DNA of 41,187 nt from an uncultured beta proteobacterium (lineage in GTDB: Bacteria; Pseudomonadota; Gammaproteobacteria; Burkholderiales; Burkholderiaceae_C), in NCBI GenBank assembly GCA_903945325.1, contig CAJAVE010000160.1:1-41187 (forward strand). The letters run 5' to 3'. The notes below the pieces were generated by a model. That model had not been told where the DNA came from and made no database searches. It saw only the letters and a program-made list of their open reading frames with translations. Every line of letters begins with the position of its first letter. The stretch's first letter is position 1. The translations under genes were made by a program, and so were the position numbers. Of the stretch, positions 15,552-24,506 are shown piece after piece.

Positions 15552-16457
15552 ATGAACACCAGACCTCTCAAGCATCTTCTATTCGCGGCGATTTTGGCAA
15601 TATCGCCTTGTTCGATGGTTCTGGCGCAAGGCATTGCCAATGCCCCATCCACCAGCCCTCAAAATTCGACCACTGCAAAAGTGGATCGCGCCCTGAGCGA
15701 AGAACCCAACTGGTATTTCTCGTGGGGTTATAGCCGCCAGCAATACGCGCCGTCGGACATTCACGTGTCACAGCCCGGTCTGGGCAATGATTTCACCGTG
15801 CGTCAGGCCGCAGGGAGCGACTTTCCGGCCACGATGCAGGAAACGTTTACGGCGATACGCAACTTCGATCTCACGCTGCCCCAGGAGAATGTGCGGGTGG
15901 GCAAGTTTATGAACCCGGAGAAGACCTTCGCCATCGAGTTCTCTCTGGACCATACCAAATACCAAACCGATCTGGGCCAGGTTGCGCAAGTGAACGGCAC
16001 GATCAACAACCAGCCCTACAACGCGAACATGGTGTTGGACGCCAATAACTTTTTCTACGCACTGCACAACGGTTTGAACCATCTGATGGTCAATGCTGTG
16101 TGGTTGCACCATTTGGCAGGACCCGAAAAGCAGGCCGGCGACTTGCAGTTGATCAGCCGTGTTGGGGCGGGCATTTTGTTGCCGCATGCGGACAACACGA
16201 TTCTGGGCAAGCAGAACGAGGTTGGCCCCAAGAGCGAGAACATCTGCTGTTTCGCCAGTAACGACTGGTGGCAGGTGAACGGCTGGACGGCTGGCGTGGA
16301 AGTGGGCGTGCGCTACCGGGTGTACAAGTCCATCTTCCTGGAACTTACACAAAAATTTGCCTACGGTGCCCTGCGCAAAGTGCCGGTGTACCAGGGCACG
16401 GCGGACCAGACGCTGTGGATGAGTGAGCAGGTGCTATCGGCTGGTTTTCTGTTTTAG
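15552..16457 (+). CDS. Putative outer-membrane beta-barrel protein
   Basis: The 301-residue product starts with a signal peptide (1-25, ending MVLA-Q). The mature part alternates polar and hydrophobic residues in many strands and ends in ...VLSAGFLF, a C-terminal phenylalanine strand typical of outer-membrane barrels recognised by BamA. Recurrent aromatic girdle residues (WYFSWGYSRQQY; WWQVNGWTAGVEVGVRY) support a barrel. I do not recognise a specific family. It could be a porin-like or PagL/OmpW-like protein, but their catalytic or ligand motifs are not seen. Its TAG overlaps the convergent fbpC stop, so neither gene has room for a separate terminator. Confidence 0.7.
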   Translation: MNTRPLKHLLFAAILAISPCSMVLAQGIANAPSTSPQNSTTAKVDRALSEEPNWYFSWGYSRQQYAPSDIHVSQPGLGNDFTVRQAAGSDFPATMQETFTAIRNFDLTLPQENVRVGKFMNPEKTFAIEFSLDHTKYQTDLGQVAQVNGTINNQPYNANMVLDANNFFYALHNGLNHLMVNAVWLHHLAGPEKQAGDLQLISRVGAGILLPHADNTILGKQNEVGPKSENICCFASNDWWQVNGWTAGVEVGVRYRVYKSIFLELTQKFAYGALRKVPVYQGTADQTLWMSEQVLSAGFLF

Positions 16458-17524
16458 GCACCACCACGCTTGAACGTCACCACATGGTCCACCTGGGCGC
16501 GTATGCCAATCCACTCACCGAGGCGGTGGTCGTGGTGGCTGGGTACATGGGCCTGGATGATTTGACCACCTGTCAGGCGCAAGGTGTACAAAAATTCCGA
16601 ACCGCGAAAGGCCTTGCGCAGAATCTCGGCTTTGACCGGCGCATCGTCGTCGTGGACGATGTCATCGGCCCGCAGCAGCACGTCGCACAGGCCGGATTCA
16701 AAGGCCGATGGCAGCGGACACTCCGCAATGTTTTTCAGTTCACCCAAAGCCGTTTGCACCACGGTCTGGCCGTCGACTCCGACCAGGGTGGCGGGTGCAA
16801 ACACACCATGGCCAATGAATTCCGCCACAAACCGCGTCGCCGGTCGGTGGTAGAGCGAATAGGCGTCGTCCCATTGGTGCAGCGCGCCTTCGTGCATCAC
16901 GCCAATCATGTCGCCAATGGCAAAGGCTTCGAGCTGGTCATGGGTCACAAACAGCGCCGTGGCGCCGGCGGCTTTCAGAATGCCGCGCACCTCGTGCGCC
17001 AGGCGTTCGCGCAGGTCCACATCCAGGTTGGAAAAGGGTTCATCCAGCAACAGCAGTTGCGGCCTGGGTGCCAGTGCACGGGCCAAGGCAACGCGTTGTT
17101 GTTGCCCGCCCGACAGCGCATGCGGGTAGCGCTTTTGGGTGTCGGATAGCCCCACCCACTCCAATACCTCGTAAACCCGCGCATCGCGTTCGTGTGACGG
17201 CCAGTCGTGGATGCCAAAGGCCACGTTGCGGCCGACATCCAGATGCGGAAAGAGTGCGTAATCCTGGAACACCATGCCGATGCGGCGCTTCTCGGCTGGT
17301 ACATGCGTGTCGGCGCTACTGACCGTGTGCCCACCCAGCTTGATGTGGCCGCCGTTGGCACGCTCCAGACCGGCCACGGCACGCAGCAGCGTGGTTTTGC
17401 CGCAGCCCGACGGACCAATCAGGACCCCTATGTCGCCAGCGCGCAGGCCGAATGTGACATCCCGCACCGCCGCGCGATCCTGGCCCGCGTAACGGACGTG
17501 CAATTGGGACACTTGCAGAAACAT
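16454..17524 (-). CDS. fbpC: Fe(III) ABC transporter ATP-binding protein (FbpC-like)
   Basis: This 356-residue cytoplasmic ATPase powers ferric-iron import with an FbpB-type permease. Seen: Walker A GPSGCGKTT (about 38-46), Q-loop MVFQDYALFPHLDVGRNVAFG, signature LSGGQQQR (about 138), Walker B LLLLDEPFSNLD, and the switch histidine in FVTHDQ. A C-terminal TOBE-like regulatory region follows (about 280-350), as in FbpC. The ATG at 17524 is 44 bp from the start of the divergent permease gene, and a Fur-like box lies between them, so iron repression of both is likely. Confidence 0.9.
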   Translation of the reverse strand: MFLQVSQLHVRYAGQDRAAVRDVTFGLRAGDIGVLIGPSGCGKTTLLRAVAGLERANGGHIKLGGHTVSSADTHVPAEKRRIGMVFQDYALFPHLDVGRNVAFGIHDWPSHERDARVYEVLEWVGLSDTQKRYPHALSGGQQQRVALARALAPRPQLLLLDEPFSNLDVDLRERLAHEVRGILKAAGATALFVTHDQLEAFAIGDMIGVMHEGALHQWDDAYSLYHRPATRFVAEFIGHGVFAPATLVGVDGQTVVQTALGELKNIAECPLPSAFESGLCDVLLRADDIVHDDDAPVKAEILRKAFRGSEFLYTLRLTGGQIIQAHVPSHHDHRLGEWIGIRAQVDHVVTFKRGGA

Positions 17525-17537
17525 GGGTTTGATTTTA

Positions 17538-17556
17538 GATGATTACAATTCTCATT
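17538..17556. promoter_or_regulatory. Fur-like box between fbpC and fbpB
   Basis: On the minus strand the 19 bases read AATGAGAATTGTAATCATC. Compared with the repeated-hexamer Fur consensus in the form AATGATAATGATTATCATT, 14 of 19 positions agree. It sits in the 44-bp gap between two divergent iron-transport genes, the place expected for iron repression of both. Confidence 0.6.
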
Positions 17557-17568
17557 TAGCCCGGGCCG

Positions 17569-19215
17569 ATGGCGACCATGCCTCATTTGTTTTTTCTATC
17601 AAATCTCTCCCGTTGGGCGTTGCTGCTGTTGATCGCCGCACTGATGCTGCCGGTGCTGGCTGTGCTGGCGTCGTGGTGGCCGGCGGGTGATTCTGGCGCC
17701 CAGGCGGTTGCCATCCTGAGGGAAATGGCCAGCACGGTGTTGCCGGATTACGTGGGAACCACCCTGCTGCTGTGCCTGCTGGTGACGGTTGGTGTGGCGT
17801 TGGTGGGTCTTTCAACCGCCATCGTGGTTACGCTATTTGAGTTTCCCGGTCGGCGCTTTTTGGAGTGGGCCTTGCTGCTGCCGTTGGCCATGCCGGCCTA
17901 TGTGGTGGCGTATGCCTATACCGATTTCCTGCAGTTCAGCGGCCCCTTGCAAACGGGCTTGCGCAGTGCCTTGGGGTTGCAAGGGCGCGTGTTTCCCGAG
18001 GTGCGCAATGTGGCGGGCGCCGCCTGGGTCTTTACATTTACTCTCTATCCGTATGTTTATCTGCTGGCGCGTACCGCCTTGGGGGAGCGCACGGTGCATC
18101 TGATGGAGGCTGCACGACTGATGGGCGCGCCGCTGCGCCGGCGCATGCGCGAGGTTGCACTGCCGCTGGCCCGCCCGGCTGTGGCGGCGGGCGTGGCGCT
18201 GGCGTTGATGGAGACGCTGGCCGATTTTGGAGTGTCGAGCTACTTTGGCATTCAGACCTTCACTGCAGGGATTTACAAAGCATGGTTGTCCATGGACAAC
18301 CGCATTGCCGCAGCCCAGCTGGCCACCCTGCTGCTGGTTCTGGTGGCGGTATTGCTAGGCCTGGAGCGCCGTGCCCAGCACCGCATGCGTTTTGCGGTCA
18401 CCAAGGGCGCACGTGCCGGCTCAGCCGATGCCCAGACTGTGCGGCTGGTTGGACGGCAGCGTATCGGGGCCTGGTTGTTGTGCGGCACGCCCATCCTGAT
18501 GGGTTTCGTACTGCCGATTCTGTTCATGTTGCGACCCTTGAGTGCTGATTGGGGGGCGCTGCCGTGGTCGCGTTTTGGCGAGTGGGCGTTCAACAGCATG
18601 CGGCTGGCCGCCATGACTGCGGCGCTGGCGGTCGCTGTGGCCCTGATGCTCGCCTTCAGCGTGCGGAGAAGCGACCACTGGGCGGTTCGGGCTGCGGCAC
18701 AGCTGGCCAGTTTGGGCTATGCCATTCCAGGTGCGGTGGTGGTGGTGGGCTTGTTGCTGCCGGTGGGCTGGTTGCAAGCCTGGGCGCCCGACTGGCAGGT
18801 GGGCTACTGGGTTACTGCCACGGCGGTTGGCATTGTCTGGGCCTACCTGGTGCGTTTTTGCGCGGTGGCCTTGCAAGCGCTGCAAAGCGGCTACGCGCGA
18901 CTGCCACTGAGTCTGGACGAATCGGCCCGTATGCTGGGTGCATCGGGGCTCCAAACGTTGGCACGCGTGCACTGGCCATTGTTGCACCGCTCGGTCGCAG
19001 TTGCCGCATTGCTGGTGTTTGTGGACGTGATGAAAGAACTGCCTGTAACCCTGGTGCTGCGCCCCTTCAACAGCGACACCCTGGCTGTCGTCGCCTACCA
19101 GCTGGCGCGGGATGAGCGCTTGGGCGAGGCCGCCTTGCCATGCCTGGCGCTGGTGTTGGTGGGACTGATTCCGGTCATACTGCTGAGTCGCACCTTGCAG
19201 GGGGCTGACCGCTAG
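17569..19215 (+). CDS. fbpB: Fe(III) ABC transporter permease (FbpB-like, two-domain)
   Basis: The 548-residue inner-membrane protein holds two fused BPD_transp_1 permease units, each with the EAA-type loop that contacts the ATPase: EAARLMGAPLRRRMREVALPLARP (about 181-203) and DESARMLGASGLQTLARVHWP (about 447-467). About twelve membrane helices are visible. This two-unit layout is typical of FbpB/AfuB ferric-iron permeases. The ATG at 17569 is chosen; 17578 is an alternative. No periplasmic iron-binding protein (FbpA) gene is next to either transporter gene; it must be encoded elsewhere or be missing. Confidence 0.9.
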   Translation: MATMPHLFFLSNLSRWALLLLIAALMLPVLAVLASWWPAGDSGAQAVAILREMASTVLPDYVGTTLLLCLLVTVGVALVGLSTAIVVTLFEFPGRRFLEWALLLPLAMPAYVVAYAYTDFLQFSGPLQTGLRSALGLQGRVFPEVRNVAGAAWVFTFTLYPYVYLLARTALGERTVHLMEAARLMGAPLRRRMREVALPLARPAVAAGVALALMETLADFGVSSYFGIQTFTAGIYKAWLSMDNRIAAAQLATLLLVLVAVLLGLERRAQHRMRFAVTKGARAGSADAQTVRLVGRQRIGAWLLCGTPILMGFVLPILFMLRPLSADWGALPWSRFGEWAFNSMRLAAMTAALAVAVALMLAFSVRRSDHWAVRAAAQLASLGYAIPGAVVVVGLLLPVGWLQAWAPDWQVGYWVTATAVGIVWAYLVRFCAVALQALQSGYARLPLSLDESARMLGASGLQTLARVHWPLLHRSVAVAALLVFVDVMKELPVTLVLRPFNSDTLAVVAYQLARDERLGEAALPCLALVLVGLIPVILLSRTLQGADR

Positions 19216-19304
19216 CCCGAATCCAGACACTGTTGGGGACCTGCGCTTTCGAAATTTGACACATCTCAAGGAAAGCTCTCAAATCTGCCCCCGAGGGGTT
19301 ACCC

Positions 19305-19386
19305 CATATTGCAATGCGGCGTAAAGTCTGCCGAAGCGCGATTCTGGCTTTTTTTGGGCGCCAGAGCCGTTCGATTCTGCAATATG
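19305..19386. repeat. Nested inverted repeats upstream of the hemerythrin gene
   Basis: CATATTGCA (19305-19313) is repeated in reverse complement as TGCAATATG (19378-19386). Inside lie a TCTGGC / GCCAGA pair (19343-19348, 19360-19365) and CGGC/GCCG. The right end is 22 bp before the hemerythrin start. It could be a folded leader or the end signal of fbpB, but there is no terminal T-run. Confidence 0.35.
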
Positions 19387-19407
19387 CACTTCAACTAGGA
19401 ATAACCC

Positions 19408-19887
19408 ATGAAAGAAACACTAGAGGTCAAAAAAGCGCCTTACGTCATCGAGTGGCGCGATGGATTCAAAATAGGGGTTGCCCAGGTCGACCAGGAACAC
19501 CGCCACCTCTTTACGCTGGTACGTGCACTCAATCTGGCGTCAGTGGATCAGACGGTTGAGGAGTTGCTGGACTACGTGGTGACACATTTTTCCAATGAGC
19601 AGGAACTGATGGAAAAAAGTGGCTACCCGGCATTTGAGCAGCATTTGAAATTACACGAGGAATTTGCAGCGCAAGTGGCCGACTTTCTGGGCAGCGGTAT
19701 TGAATGGTCAGAAGAGCGGGTGCAGGAGTTGCGACGCTTCCTGAATAAATGGCTGATCGGCCACATCATGACGCACGACCTGCGCTTTGGTAAGTGGCAA
19801 GCCAGCCACAGCGCAGTTGAATCGCCCGTAGTTCAAGCGGCACCCGCAGCGCGTGGCTTTTTTGCCCGCTTGTTTGGGGCCAGATAG
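19408..19887 (+). CDS. Bacteriohemerythrin
   Basis: This 159-residue cytoplasmic protein carries a full hemerythrin domain, a four-helix bundle with a di-iron site that binds O2 (or NO). All ligands are visible: His31 (QVDQEHRHLF), His60 and Glu64 (VTHFSNEQE), His79 and His83 (FEQHLKLHEEF), His119 and Asp124 (GHIMTHDLRFGKW). The last 30 residues are a short tail without a known domain. Proximity to the iron transporter may be coincidental, as a 192-bp gap with nested inverted repeats separates them. The ATG follows TAGGAATAACCC. Oxygen storage or sensing is the usual proposal for single-domain members. Confidence 0.95.
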   Translation: MKETLEVKKAPYVIEWRDGFKIGVAQVDQEHRHLFTLVRALNLASVDQTVEELLDYVVTHFSNEQELMEKSGYPAFEQHLKLHEEFAAQVADFLGSGIEWSEERVQELRRFLNKWLIGHIMTHDLRFGKWQASHSAVESPVVQAAPAARGFFARLFGAR

Positions 19888-20088
19888 GGTTTTGTACCCC
19901 TCCTGCGGCTGGAGAAGATGCCCTGCAATAGCCGTCAATGAAAGTCACCAGCCAGGGCTTGTGGTGGTGCGCCTTGGAGATGCGACCGGTGTAGCGGCGC
20001 GTTAGGCCTGATGCTGGCAGCCGTGCAGCCCACGGCTACTGTCACCTGTGTTCGGACAGCGGTCTATAGCCACGTCGACAATTGATCA

Positions 20089-21396
20089 ATGGACTTTGCA
20101 CATTCGCCCCGGGCGCAAGAACTGCGCCAGCTTCTTGAGGCCTTCGTGCAGCGCTACGTGCTGCCGTACAACGCCGCCTGGCACGCCTCGGTGCTGGCGG
20201 GGGTCTATCCACCACCGTTTCTGGAAGACCTCAAGGCGTTGGCGCGTGAAGAAGGACTATGGAATTTATTCCTGCCTGCACTGGGTGTGAACGAGCCCGG
20301 CACGCGCTTGAGCAACCTGGACTACGCCCCGTTGGCCGAAATAATGGGCCGCCTGCACTGGGCGCCTGAGGTCTTCAACTGCAGCGCGCCGGACACCGGC
20401 AACATGGAGCTGCTGCACCGCTTTGCCAACCCCCCGCAGCGCACGCTGTGGCTACAGCCGTTGCTGAGGGGCGACATTCGCTCCGCCTTCGCCATGTCGG
20501 AGCCCGATGTAGCCTCCAGCGACCCCACCAACCTGCAGACCACGGTGCGCCGCGACGGTGAGCAACTGGTGCTCAACGGCCGCAAGTGGTTCATCACCGG
20601 CGTGGCCCATCCGCAGTGCAAGCTGATGATCGTGATGTGCCGCAACGCGTTGGACGGGGATGACGGCGCGTCCGATCACACCAGCGCCCACCACCAGCAC
20701 AGTATGATGCTGGTCCCCATGGACACACCCGGCGTGCAGGTGGTGCGCAATATCGCCGTGGTGCATCACCATTCGCCCGAAGGCCATTGCGAAATCGTGT
20801 TGCGCGACGTGCGCGTCAGCGCCGACCATTTGCTGGGCGAGTGGGGCGCTGGCTTTGCGATGGCGCAGGCGCGCCTGGGGCCGGGGCGCGTGCACCACTG
20901 CATGCGCGCCATCGGCCAGTGCGAGCTGGCCCTCGAATTGGCCACCGAGCGCACGCTGGAGCGCCAGGCCTTTGGCAAATACTTGTCGGATTTCTCCAAT
21001 GTGCAGGACTGGATTGCCGAGTCGCGCATGGAGATTGACCAAGCCCGCTTGCTGGTTTTGCAGGTCGCATGGATGCTGGACCAGCCGCCCGGAGTGGTCG
21101 TGCCCGCTGCACTGCGTGCCCAGGTCGCCGCCATCAAGGTGGTAGCCGCGCGCCTGCAATCCCGCGTGGTAGACCGCGCCATGCAGGTCTTTGGCGCCAT
21201 GGGCCTGTCGCCTGACACTCCGTTGGCCTTTTTCTGGACCTGGGGTCGTGCGCTGCATTTGATGGACGGGCCGGACGAGGTGCACCTGCGCACCGTGGCG
21301 CGGCATGAGTTGGCACAGACGCGGGCTAGGGCGGGGTCGACGGCGGCCTATTTCACGACGCCGGAGCAAATGCAGGCGTTGCCGCGGATTCGGTAG
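20089..21396 (+). CDS. Acyl-CoA dehydrogenase (ACAD10/11-like)
   Basis: The 435-residue flavoenzyme should oxidise an acyl-CoA to the trans-2-enoyl-CoA. Seen: an N-terminal helical domain (1-130, with NCSAPDTGNMELL), the FAD/substrate loop FAMSEPDVASSDPTNLQTTV (about 139-158), NGRKWFITGV, ERQAFGKYLSDFSNVQDWIAE, and the C-terminal QVFGAMGLSPDTPLAFFW. The pattern resembles the dehydrogenase part of ACAD10/ACAD11; substrate length is unknown. The preceding 201 bp (19888-20088) show no gene that I recognise and no strong ribosome site, so the start is likely but not certain. Downstream lies a repeat-filled gap. Confidence 0.92.
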   Translation: MDFAHSPRAQELRQLLEAFVQRYVLPYNAAWHASVLAGVYPPPFLEDLKALAREEGLWNLFLPALGVNEPGTRLSNLDYAPLAEIMGRLHWAPEVFNCSAPDTGNMELLHRFANPPQRTLWLQPLLRGDIRSAFAMSEPDVASSDPTNLQTTVRRDGEQLVLNGRKWFITGVAHPQCKLMIVMCRNALDGDDGASDHTSAHHQHSMMLVPMDTPGVQVVRNIAVVHHHSPEGHCEIVLRDVRVSADHLLGEWGAGFAMAQARLGPGRVHHCMRAIGQCELALELATERTLERQAFGKYLSDFSNVQDWIAESRMEIDQARLLVLQVAWMLDQPPGVVVPAALRAQVAAIKVVAARLQSRVVDRAMQVFGAMGLSPDTPLAFFWTWGRALHLMDGPDEVHLRTVARHELAQTRARAGSTAAYFTTPEQMQALPRIR

Positions 21397-21405
21397 CGAA
21401 TTGAG

Positions 21406-21451
21406 CGCTAGCGCCCGTAGATATTGCGCAAGGCGCTCCTGAATTTATAGC
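21406..21451. repeat. Dispersed ~50-bp repeat, family 1, copy B
   Basis: CGCTAGCGCCCGTAGATATT, followed by GCGCAAGGCGCTCCTGAATT and TATAGC, matches copies A and C over nearly the whole length. It begins 10 bp after the acyl-CoA dehydrogenase stop, in the 327-bp gap 21397-21723, which also holds a family 2 repeat (21501-21628) and nothing else that I recognise. Confidence 0.7.
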
Positions 21452-21500
21452 TCATTGCTTTATTGGCCGGCATTTTGTGCCTGCGGGCTTGAGGGCTGGC

Positions 21501-21628
21501 GGATTGGGTATTCGTTCCCTGGCCCACGCTCGCCGTCTTGCATGGTTGGATCGCCCGCTTGGGTTCGGTAACGTGTTGATGGGCTTGCCGACTCTGTGGC
21601 AACGTCGAATGGGGCCGACGCCCGAACG
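21501..21628. repeat. Dispersed intergenic repeat, family 2, copy 2
   Basis: It aligns with 7493-7620 through the blocks CGTTCCCTGGCCC, GGGTTCGGTAAC, ACTCTGTGGCAAC and GGGGCCGA. It occupies the gap before msrA. The sequence from here to the msrA start (21629-21723) has a short open frame, but nothing indicates that it is a gene. Confidence 0.6.
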
Positions 21629-21723
21629 CAGACCACGCCGTCCGCCTTGCGCGCGAAAGGTCTTTCCTTCCCGCGTAAGATTCTTCATCCCTGCGCGACC
21701 AACCCGCATCACCGGAAAACACC

Positions 21724-22278
21724 ATGACAAACGCATCTCCCCACCCCCTGCAAATCATCTCCCTGGGCGGCGGCTGCTTCTGGTGCACTGAGGCGGTCTA
21801 CGTGCAGGTCAAAGCTGTGGTCGATGTGGAGAGCGGCTACTGCAACGGACAGATGCATCAGCCCACCTACGAGGACGTGTGCACAGGCACTACCGGGCAT
21901 AACGAAGTGGTCAAGCTGGTGTATGACCCGGCGCAAATCAGCACGCGCGAAGTGCTGGAGATTTTCTTTGTCATCCACGACCCCACCACTCTCAACCGCC
22001 AGGGGAATGACAGCGGAACACAGTACCGCAGTGGCATCTATTTCACGACGCCCGAGCAGCAGGCGGTGGCACAGGAAGTGATTGCCGAGATGGCCGCCAG
22101 CGGCGTTTATAGCCGCCCAATTGTCACCGAGGTTGTTCCCCAAGACAACTATTGGGCGGCGGAGGACTACCACCAGGACTTTTTTGAACGCAACCCGCAC
22201 CAGGGTTATTGCATGGCAGTGGCGGCGCCCAAGGTGGCCAAATTTCGCAAGACGTTTGCGCGGTTGCAAAAAGCCTGA
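21724..22278 (+). CDS. msrA: Peptide-methionine (S)-S-oxide reductase MsrA
   Basis: MsrA reduces the S epimer of methionine sulfoxide in proteins using thioredoxin. The 184-residue protein has the catalytic motif GGGCFWC with Cys18 as nucleophile, then the conserved YEDVCTGTTGHNEVV, FFVIHDPTTLNRQGNDSGTQYRS and EDYHQDFFERNPHQGYC, where the last cysteine (about 163) can serve as the recycling residue. The family's usual GYxGG is SGYCNG here. No MsrB gene is adjacent. The ATG at 21724 follows a repeat-filled gap; the promoter could not be identified. Confidence 0.96.
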   Translation: MTNASPHPLQIISLGGGCFWCTEAVYVQVKAVVDVESGYCNGQMHQPTYEDVCTGTTGHNEVVKLVYDPAQISTREVLEIFFVIHDPTTLNRQGNDSGTQYRSGIYFTTPEQQAVAQEVIAEMAASGVYSRPIVTEVVPQDNYWAAEDYHQDFFERNPHQGYCMAVAAPKVAKFRKTFARLQKA

Positions 22279-22351
22279 CCTGCATCAACGTTTTCGCGGA
22301 TGAAGCACACGCTGGTGCGCCACACGGGGCTTGCGACGGTAAGATGGAATC

Positions 22352-24406
22352 ATGACAAATACCCCCAGCACCAACATTCGTACCGTTGCCCTTGTAGGCC
22401 ACGGAGCCGCAGGCAAGACCACCCTGGCCGAAAGCCTGTTGGCGGCAACCGGCGCCATTACCAGCCGTGGCACTGTCGAAAAGGGCAATACCACGTGTGA
22501 CTTTGACGCCATGGAAAAGGAATTCGGTCATTCGCTGCAAACAGCCTTGGCCAGCATGCAGTGGGCCGGCGCCCAAGTGCACCTGATTGATACACCGGGA
22601 TACCCAGATTTTGCGGGTCAAGCCATTGCCGCGCTGGCCGGCGTGGACACGGCCCTGGTCGTGGTCAACGCACAAACCGGCATCGAGCTGGCAACCGAGC
22701 GCATGTTCACACTGGCCGGTGAGCGCGGTCTGTGCCGCATGGTTGTGATCAACAAAATCGATGCGGATAATGTGGATTTGCCCGCCTTGGTCAACACCAT
22801 TCGCGAACGGTTTGGCAAGCAGTGCCTGCTGCTGGATCTGCCTGCGCATGATGGCAAAGACGTCGTCGAACTACTGGGCCATGCGGATGGCGAGAGCGAT
22901 TTCGCGTCCGTGGCCGCTGCGCACCGTGCGCTGATTGACCAGATTGTCGAAGAAGACGATAGCCTGATGGCACGCTACCTGGAAGACGGCGTGGACCCTA
23001 CCCCGCAGGAGCTTCATGCGCCGTTTGAGGCTGCGTTGCGCGCCGGTCATTTGATCCCCATTCTGTTTGTTTCGGCCAAGACGGGCGCTGGCGTTCCCCA
23101 GTTGCTGGATGCCTTGGCCAAATTGGCTCCCAATCCGGCTGAGGGCAATCCGCCTCCTTTCTACCGTGGCGAGCCCGGCGAGCAGCCGCAGGCGTTTGAA
23201 GCACAGCCCGACGATGCCCTGCACGTGCTGGCCCATGTGTTCAAGGTGGTGATGGACCCCTTTATCGGCAAGCTGGGCGTGTTCCGTGTGCACCAGGGTA
23301 CCGTGCGTAAAGATGCACAGCTATTTGTGGGTTCTGGCAAACGCGCCTTCAAGGTGGCACACCTGTATCGACTGCAAGGCAAGGACTATGTGGAAGTGCC
23401 CAGCCTGGTGCCCGGCGATATTGGCGCCGTGGCCAAAGTGGACGAGATCGAGTTTGACTGTGTATTGCACGACTCGCACGACGAAGACAACATCCACCTG
23501 TCACCTCTGCAGTTCCCCTTACCAATGCAGGGCCTGGCGGTTCAGACCAAACGCAAGAGCGACGAGCACCGTTTGTTTGAAATTCTGCACAAGTTGGAGC
23601 TGGAAGATCCCTGTTTCAAGGTGGAGCGCCATCCCAGCACCAATGAAACTGTGATTCGCGGCCTGGGCGAAATGCATTTGCGCACCAAGCTGGCACGCAT
23701 GCAGCAGCAGTTCAAGATGGAGCTCGACACCAGCCCACCTCGTATTGCTTACCGCGAAACCATTACCCAGGGCGCGGAAGGCCACTGCCGCCACAAAAAG
23801 CAAAGCGGTGGTGCCGGGCAGTTTGGTGAAGTCATGCTACGCATTGAACCGCTTGATCGGGGCGCCGGGTTTGAATTTGTCGACGTGGTCAAGGGCGGTG
23901 CCATTCCGGGCGTCTTCATGGCTGCCGTCGAAAAAGGTGTGCGCCAGGCTTTGACAGATGGTGTCGTTGCCGGCTACCCGGTGCACGATCTGCGGGTCAC
24001 CGTGTACGATGGAAAAACGCATGCGGTAGACGGCAAGGACATTGCGTTTACCCTGGCGGGCCGCAAAGCCACGATTGAGGCGGTGCGCAAGGCTACACCT
24101 ATCGTGCTGGAGCCTATGGTCAACATTGAGGTCCTGGCGCCTGAGGCCTCCATTGGTGATCTGACGGGCGACTTGTCCAGCAAACGTGGTCATGTCACTG
24201 GCACTCAGCCGCGCCTGGCGGCAACGGCTGCCATCAGCGGGCAGATCCCGTTGGCTGAATTGGACGACTATCAGGGCCGTCTAAAGTCGTTGACCGCGGG
24301 AAAAGGCAGCTACAGCATCGATTTCTCTCACTATGCCCAGGTGCCGGCACAGACACAGGCGCATTTGATGGCCGCGCACAAGGCGATTAATCTGGACGAC
24401 GAATAG
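22352..24406 (+). CDS. Elongation factor G-like GTPase (second EF-G type)
   Basis: The 684-residue protein has the full EF-G layout: a GTPase domain with P-loop GHGAAGKTTL (about 12), DTPGYPDF (G3) and NKID (G4), a beta-barrel domain II, domain III with HRLFEILHKLELEDPCF, domain IV and a C-terminal domain with LEPMVNIEVLAPEASIGDLTGDLSSKRG. The switch-I region is unlike canonical FusA (DFDAMEKEFGHSLQTA), which matches the divergent EF-G-like paralogs found beside a standard EF-G. It is not in a str (rpsL-rpsG-fusA-tuf) operon, which supports the paralog view. Its ribosomal role is uncertain. It stands alone, 73 bp after msrA. Confidence 0.9.
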   Translation: MTNTPSTNIRTVALVGHGAAGKTTLAESLLAATGAITSRGTVEKGNTTCDFDAMEKEFGHSLQTALASMQWAGAQVHLIDTPGYPDFAGQAIAALAGVDTALVVVNAQTGIELATERMFTLAGERGLCRMVVINKIDADNVDLPALVNTIRERFGKQCLLLDLPAHDGKDVVELLGHADGESDFASVAAAHRALIDQIVEEDDSLMARYLEDGVDPTPQELHAPFEAALRAGHLIPILFVSAKTGAGVPQLLDALAKLAPNPAEGNPPPFYRGEPGEQPQAFEAQPDDALHVLAHVFKVVMDPFIGKLGVFRVHQGTVRKDAQLFVGSGKRAFKVAHLYRLQGKDYVEVPSLVPGDIGAVAKVDEIEFDCVLHDSHDEDNIHLSPLQFPLPMQGLAVQTKRKSDEHRLFEILHKLELEDPCFKVERHPSTNETVIRGLGEMHLRTKLARMQQQFKMELDTSPPRIAYRETITQGAEGHCRHKKQSGGAGQFGEVMLRIEPLDRGAGFEFVDVVKGGAIPGVFMAAVEKGVRQALTDGVVAGYPVHDLRVTVYDGKTHAVDGKDIAFTLAGRKATIEAVRKATPIVLEPMVNIEVLAPEASIGDLTGDLSSKRGHVTGTQPRLAATAAISGQIPLAELDDYQGRLKSLTAGKGSYSIDFSHYAQVPAQTQAHLMAAHKAINLDDE

Positions 24407-24506
24407 ACCGGGTGGTTGCTCCCTATTTAAGAGCAGAACATGCCGATCTGACGAGGGTAAGGGTATGGGCGGGCTGCGACTCGGTTGTGCGAGAATCTTA
24501 GCCAAC

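Noticed and set aside
19888-20088. Short open frames before the acyl-CoA dehydrogenase gene
   Set aside because: None has a recognisable domain or ribosome site, and none is longer than chance for this composition.
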